From contig CAMYNZ010000197.1 of NCBI GenBank assembly GCA_947259865.1, forward strand, positions 1-7,065: a stretch of DNA of 7,065 nucleotides. Direction: 5' to 3'. This document shows, one piece after another, positions 6,962-7,065 of this stretch. A program made the translations under genes and the position numbers. The first letter of the stretch is position 1. Each line of letters opens with the position of its first letter. The notes beneath the pieces were generated by a model. The model searched no databases and had not been told where the DNA came from. It was given only the letters and a program-made list of their open reading frames with translations. This DNA comes from an uncultured Desulfobacterales bacterium. Lineage in GTDB: Bacteria > Desulfobacterota > Desulfobacteria > Desulfobacterales > G020354645.

Positions 6962-7057
6962 TTTCACTCCAACAAGAATCGACGCCGTGTTTTGCCTTTC
7001 TCGGCGGCAATCGCCCTCTGCTCATTAGAGCACCGAGGCGATCATCTTGTCGTGAAA
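6962..7057. repeat. Nested multi-branched inverted-repeat structure of 96 nt
   Basis: An ordered series of helices spans this part. TTTCAC (6962-6967) pairs with GTGAAA (7052-7057), ACAAGA (6972-6977) with TCTTGT (7045-7050), ATC (6978-6980) with GAT (7040-7042), GCC (6984-6986) with GGC (7037-7039). CTCGG (7000-7004) can pair with CCGAG (7033-7037), which competes slightly at its edge with the GCC/GGC helix. Inside are two hairpins, GGCG-GCAAT-CGCC (7003-7015) and TGCTC-ATTA-GAGCA (7019-7032); the first competes for two bases with the CTCGG stem. This closed, nested layout is unlike random sequence and suggests either a folded RNA or a palindromic repeat unit. Strand and function are unknown. 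Confidence 0.45.
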
Positions 7058-7065
7058 AATTCCCC

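Larger units (their letters stand above)
6870..7065. mobile_element. MITE-like element with terminal inverted repeats, upstream of PEP carboxykinase
   Basis: The two ends of this 196-bp stretch are inverted copies. The left end (6870-6894, plus) reads GGGGTA, seven T, CACGGCAAGATG. The right end read on the minus strand from 7065 gives GGGGAA, five T, CACGACAAGATGA. The arms differ by two substitutions and two T's over about 24 bp. No gene is encoded inside. A non-coding, short, structured element with such ends is typical of MITEs or similar non-autonomous repeats. A third, degenerate copy of the end motif, TTTCAC-TCCA-ACAAGA, lies inside at 6962-6977 in the same orientation as the left end, so two elements may be nested. 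The right boundary coincides with the window end, so true extent and target duplication cannot be seen. Only 49 bp separate it from the PEP carboxykinase start, so it probably forms part of that gene's leader or promoter region. Confidence 0.55.

Noticed and set aside
6930..6985. Sigma-70 promoter for PEP carboxykinase on the minus strand (TAAAAT or TAAATA as -10)
   Set aside because: AT-rich -10-like words exist, but the -35 candidates, such as TTCTTG at 15 nt, are poor in sequence or spacing. I could not support a specific promoter.
1..7065. CRISPR array, tRNA, phage, toxin-antitoxin or defence genes
   Set aside because: No regularly spaced direct repeats, tRNA-like cloverleaf with an anticodon arm, or small paired genes were found; the coding content is ordinary metabolism plus one unknown family.

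Overview
The window looks like chromosomal DNA from a sulfate-reducer-like deltaproteobacterium (Desulfobacterota, probably Desulfobacterales). This rests on a protein that fits the mainly deltaproteobacterial DUF6178 family, a divergent GTP-type PEP carboxykinase, an acyl-CoA dehydrogenase and moderate GC. It is an inference; no rRNA or other marker gene is present.

All four protein genes lie on the minus strand. Reading in the direction of transcription, from high to low coordinates: positions 7065-6821 are a gene-free leader, mostly filled by a 196-bp element with terminal inverted repeats and strong internal secondary structure. Then comes a tight three-gene unit: a GTP-type phosphoenolpyruvate carboxykinase (6820-4853), a sodium:solute symporter (4845-3118, whose Shine-Dalgarno overlaps the upstream stop codon), and a DUF6178-like protein of unknown function (3099-1339, 18 nt after the symporter). 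A 454-bp gene-free stretch (1338-885) follows. It holds a REP-type inverted doublet just after the operon, a hairpin-rich segment that could be a structured RNA or a decayed repeat, and the leader of the last gene. That gene is an acyl-CoA dehydrogenase (884 to the window edge), with a strong ribosome binding site but cut at its C-terminus.

PEP carboxykinase draws PEP from oxaloacetate for gluconeogenesis, or runs in reverse to fix CO2. The coupled Na+ symporter probably imports a small organic solute, perhaps a carboxylate that feeds this node. The role of the DUF6178-like protein is unknown, but its position makes it a candidate partner. The acyl-CoA dehydrogenase belongs to fatty or organic acid oxidation and is probably a separate transcription unit. 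No defence system, CRISPR array, phage gene or tRNA was seen. The least ordinary parts are the two repeat-rich intergenic regions flanking the operon and the substitutions in the nucleotide-binding region of the PEP carboxykinase.
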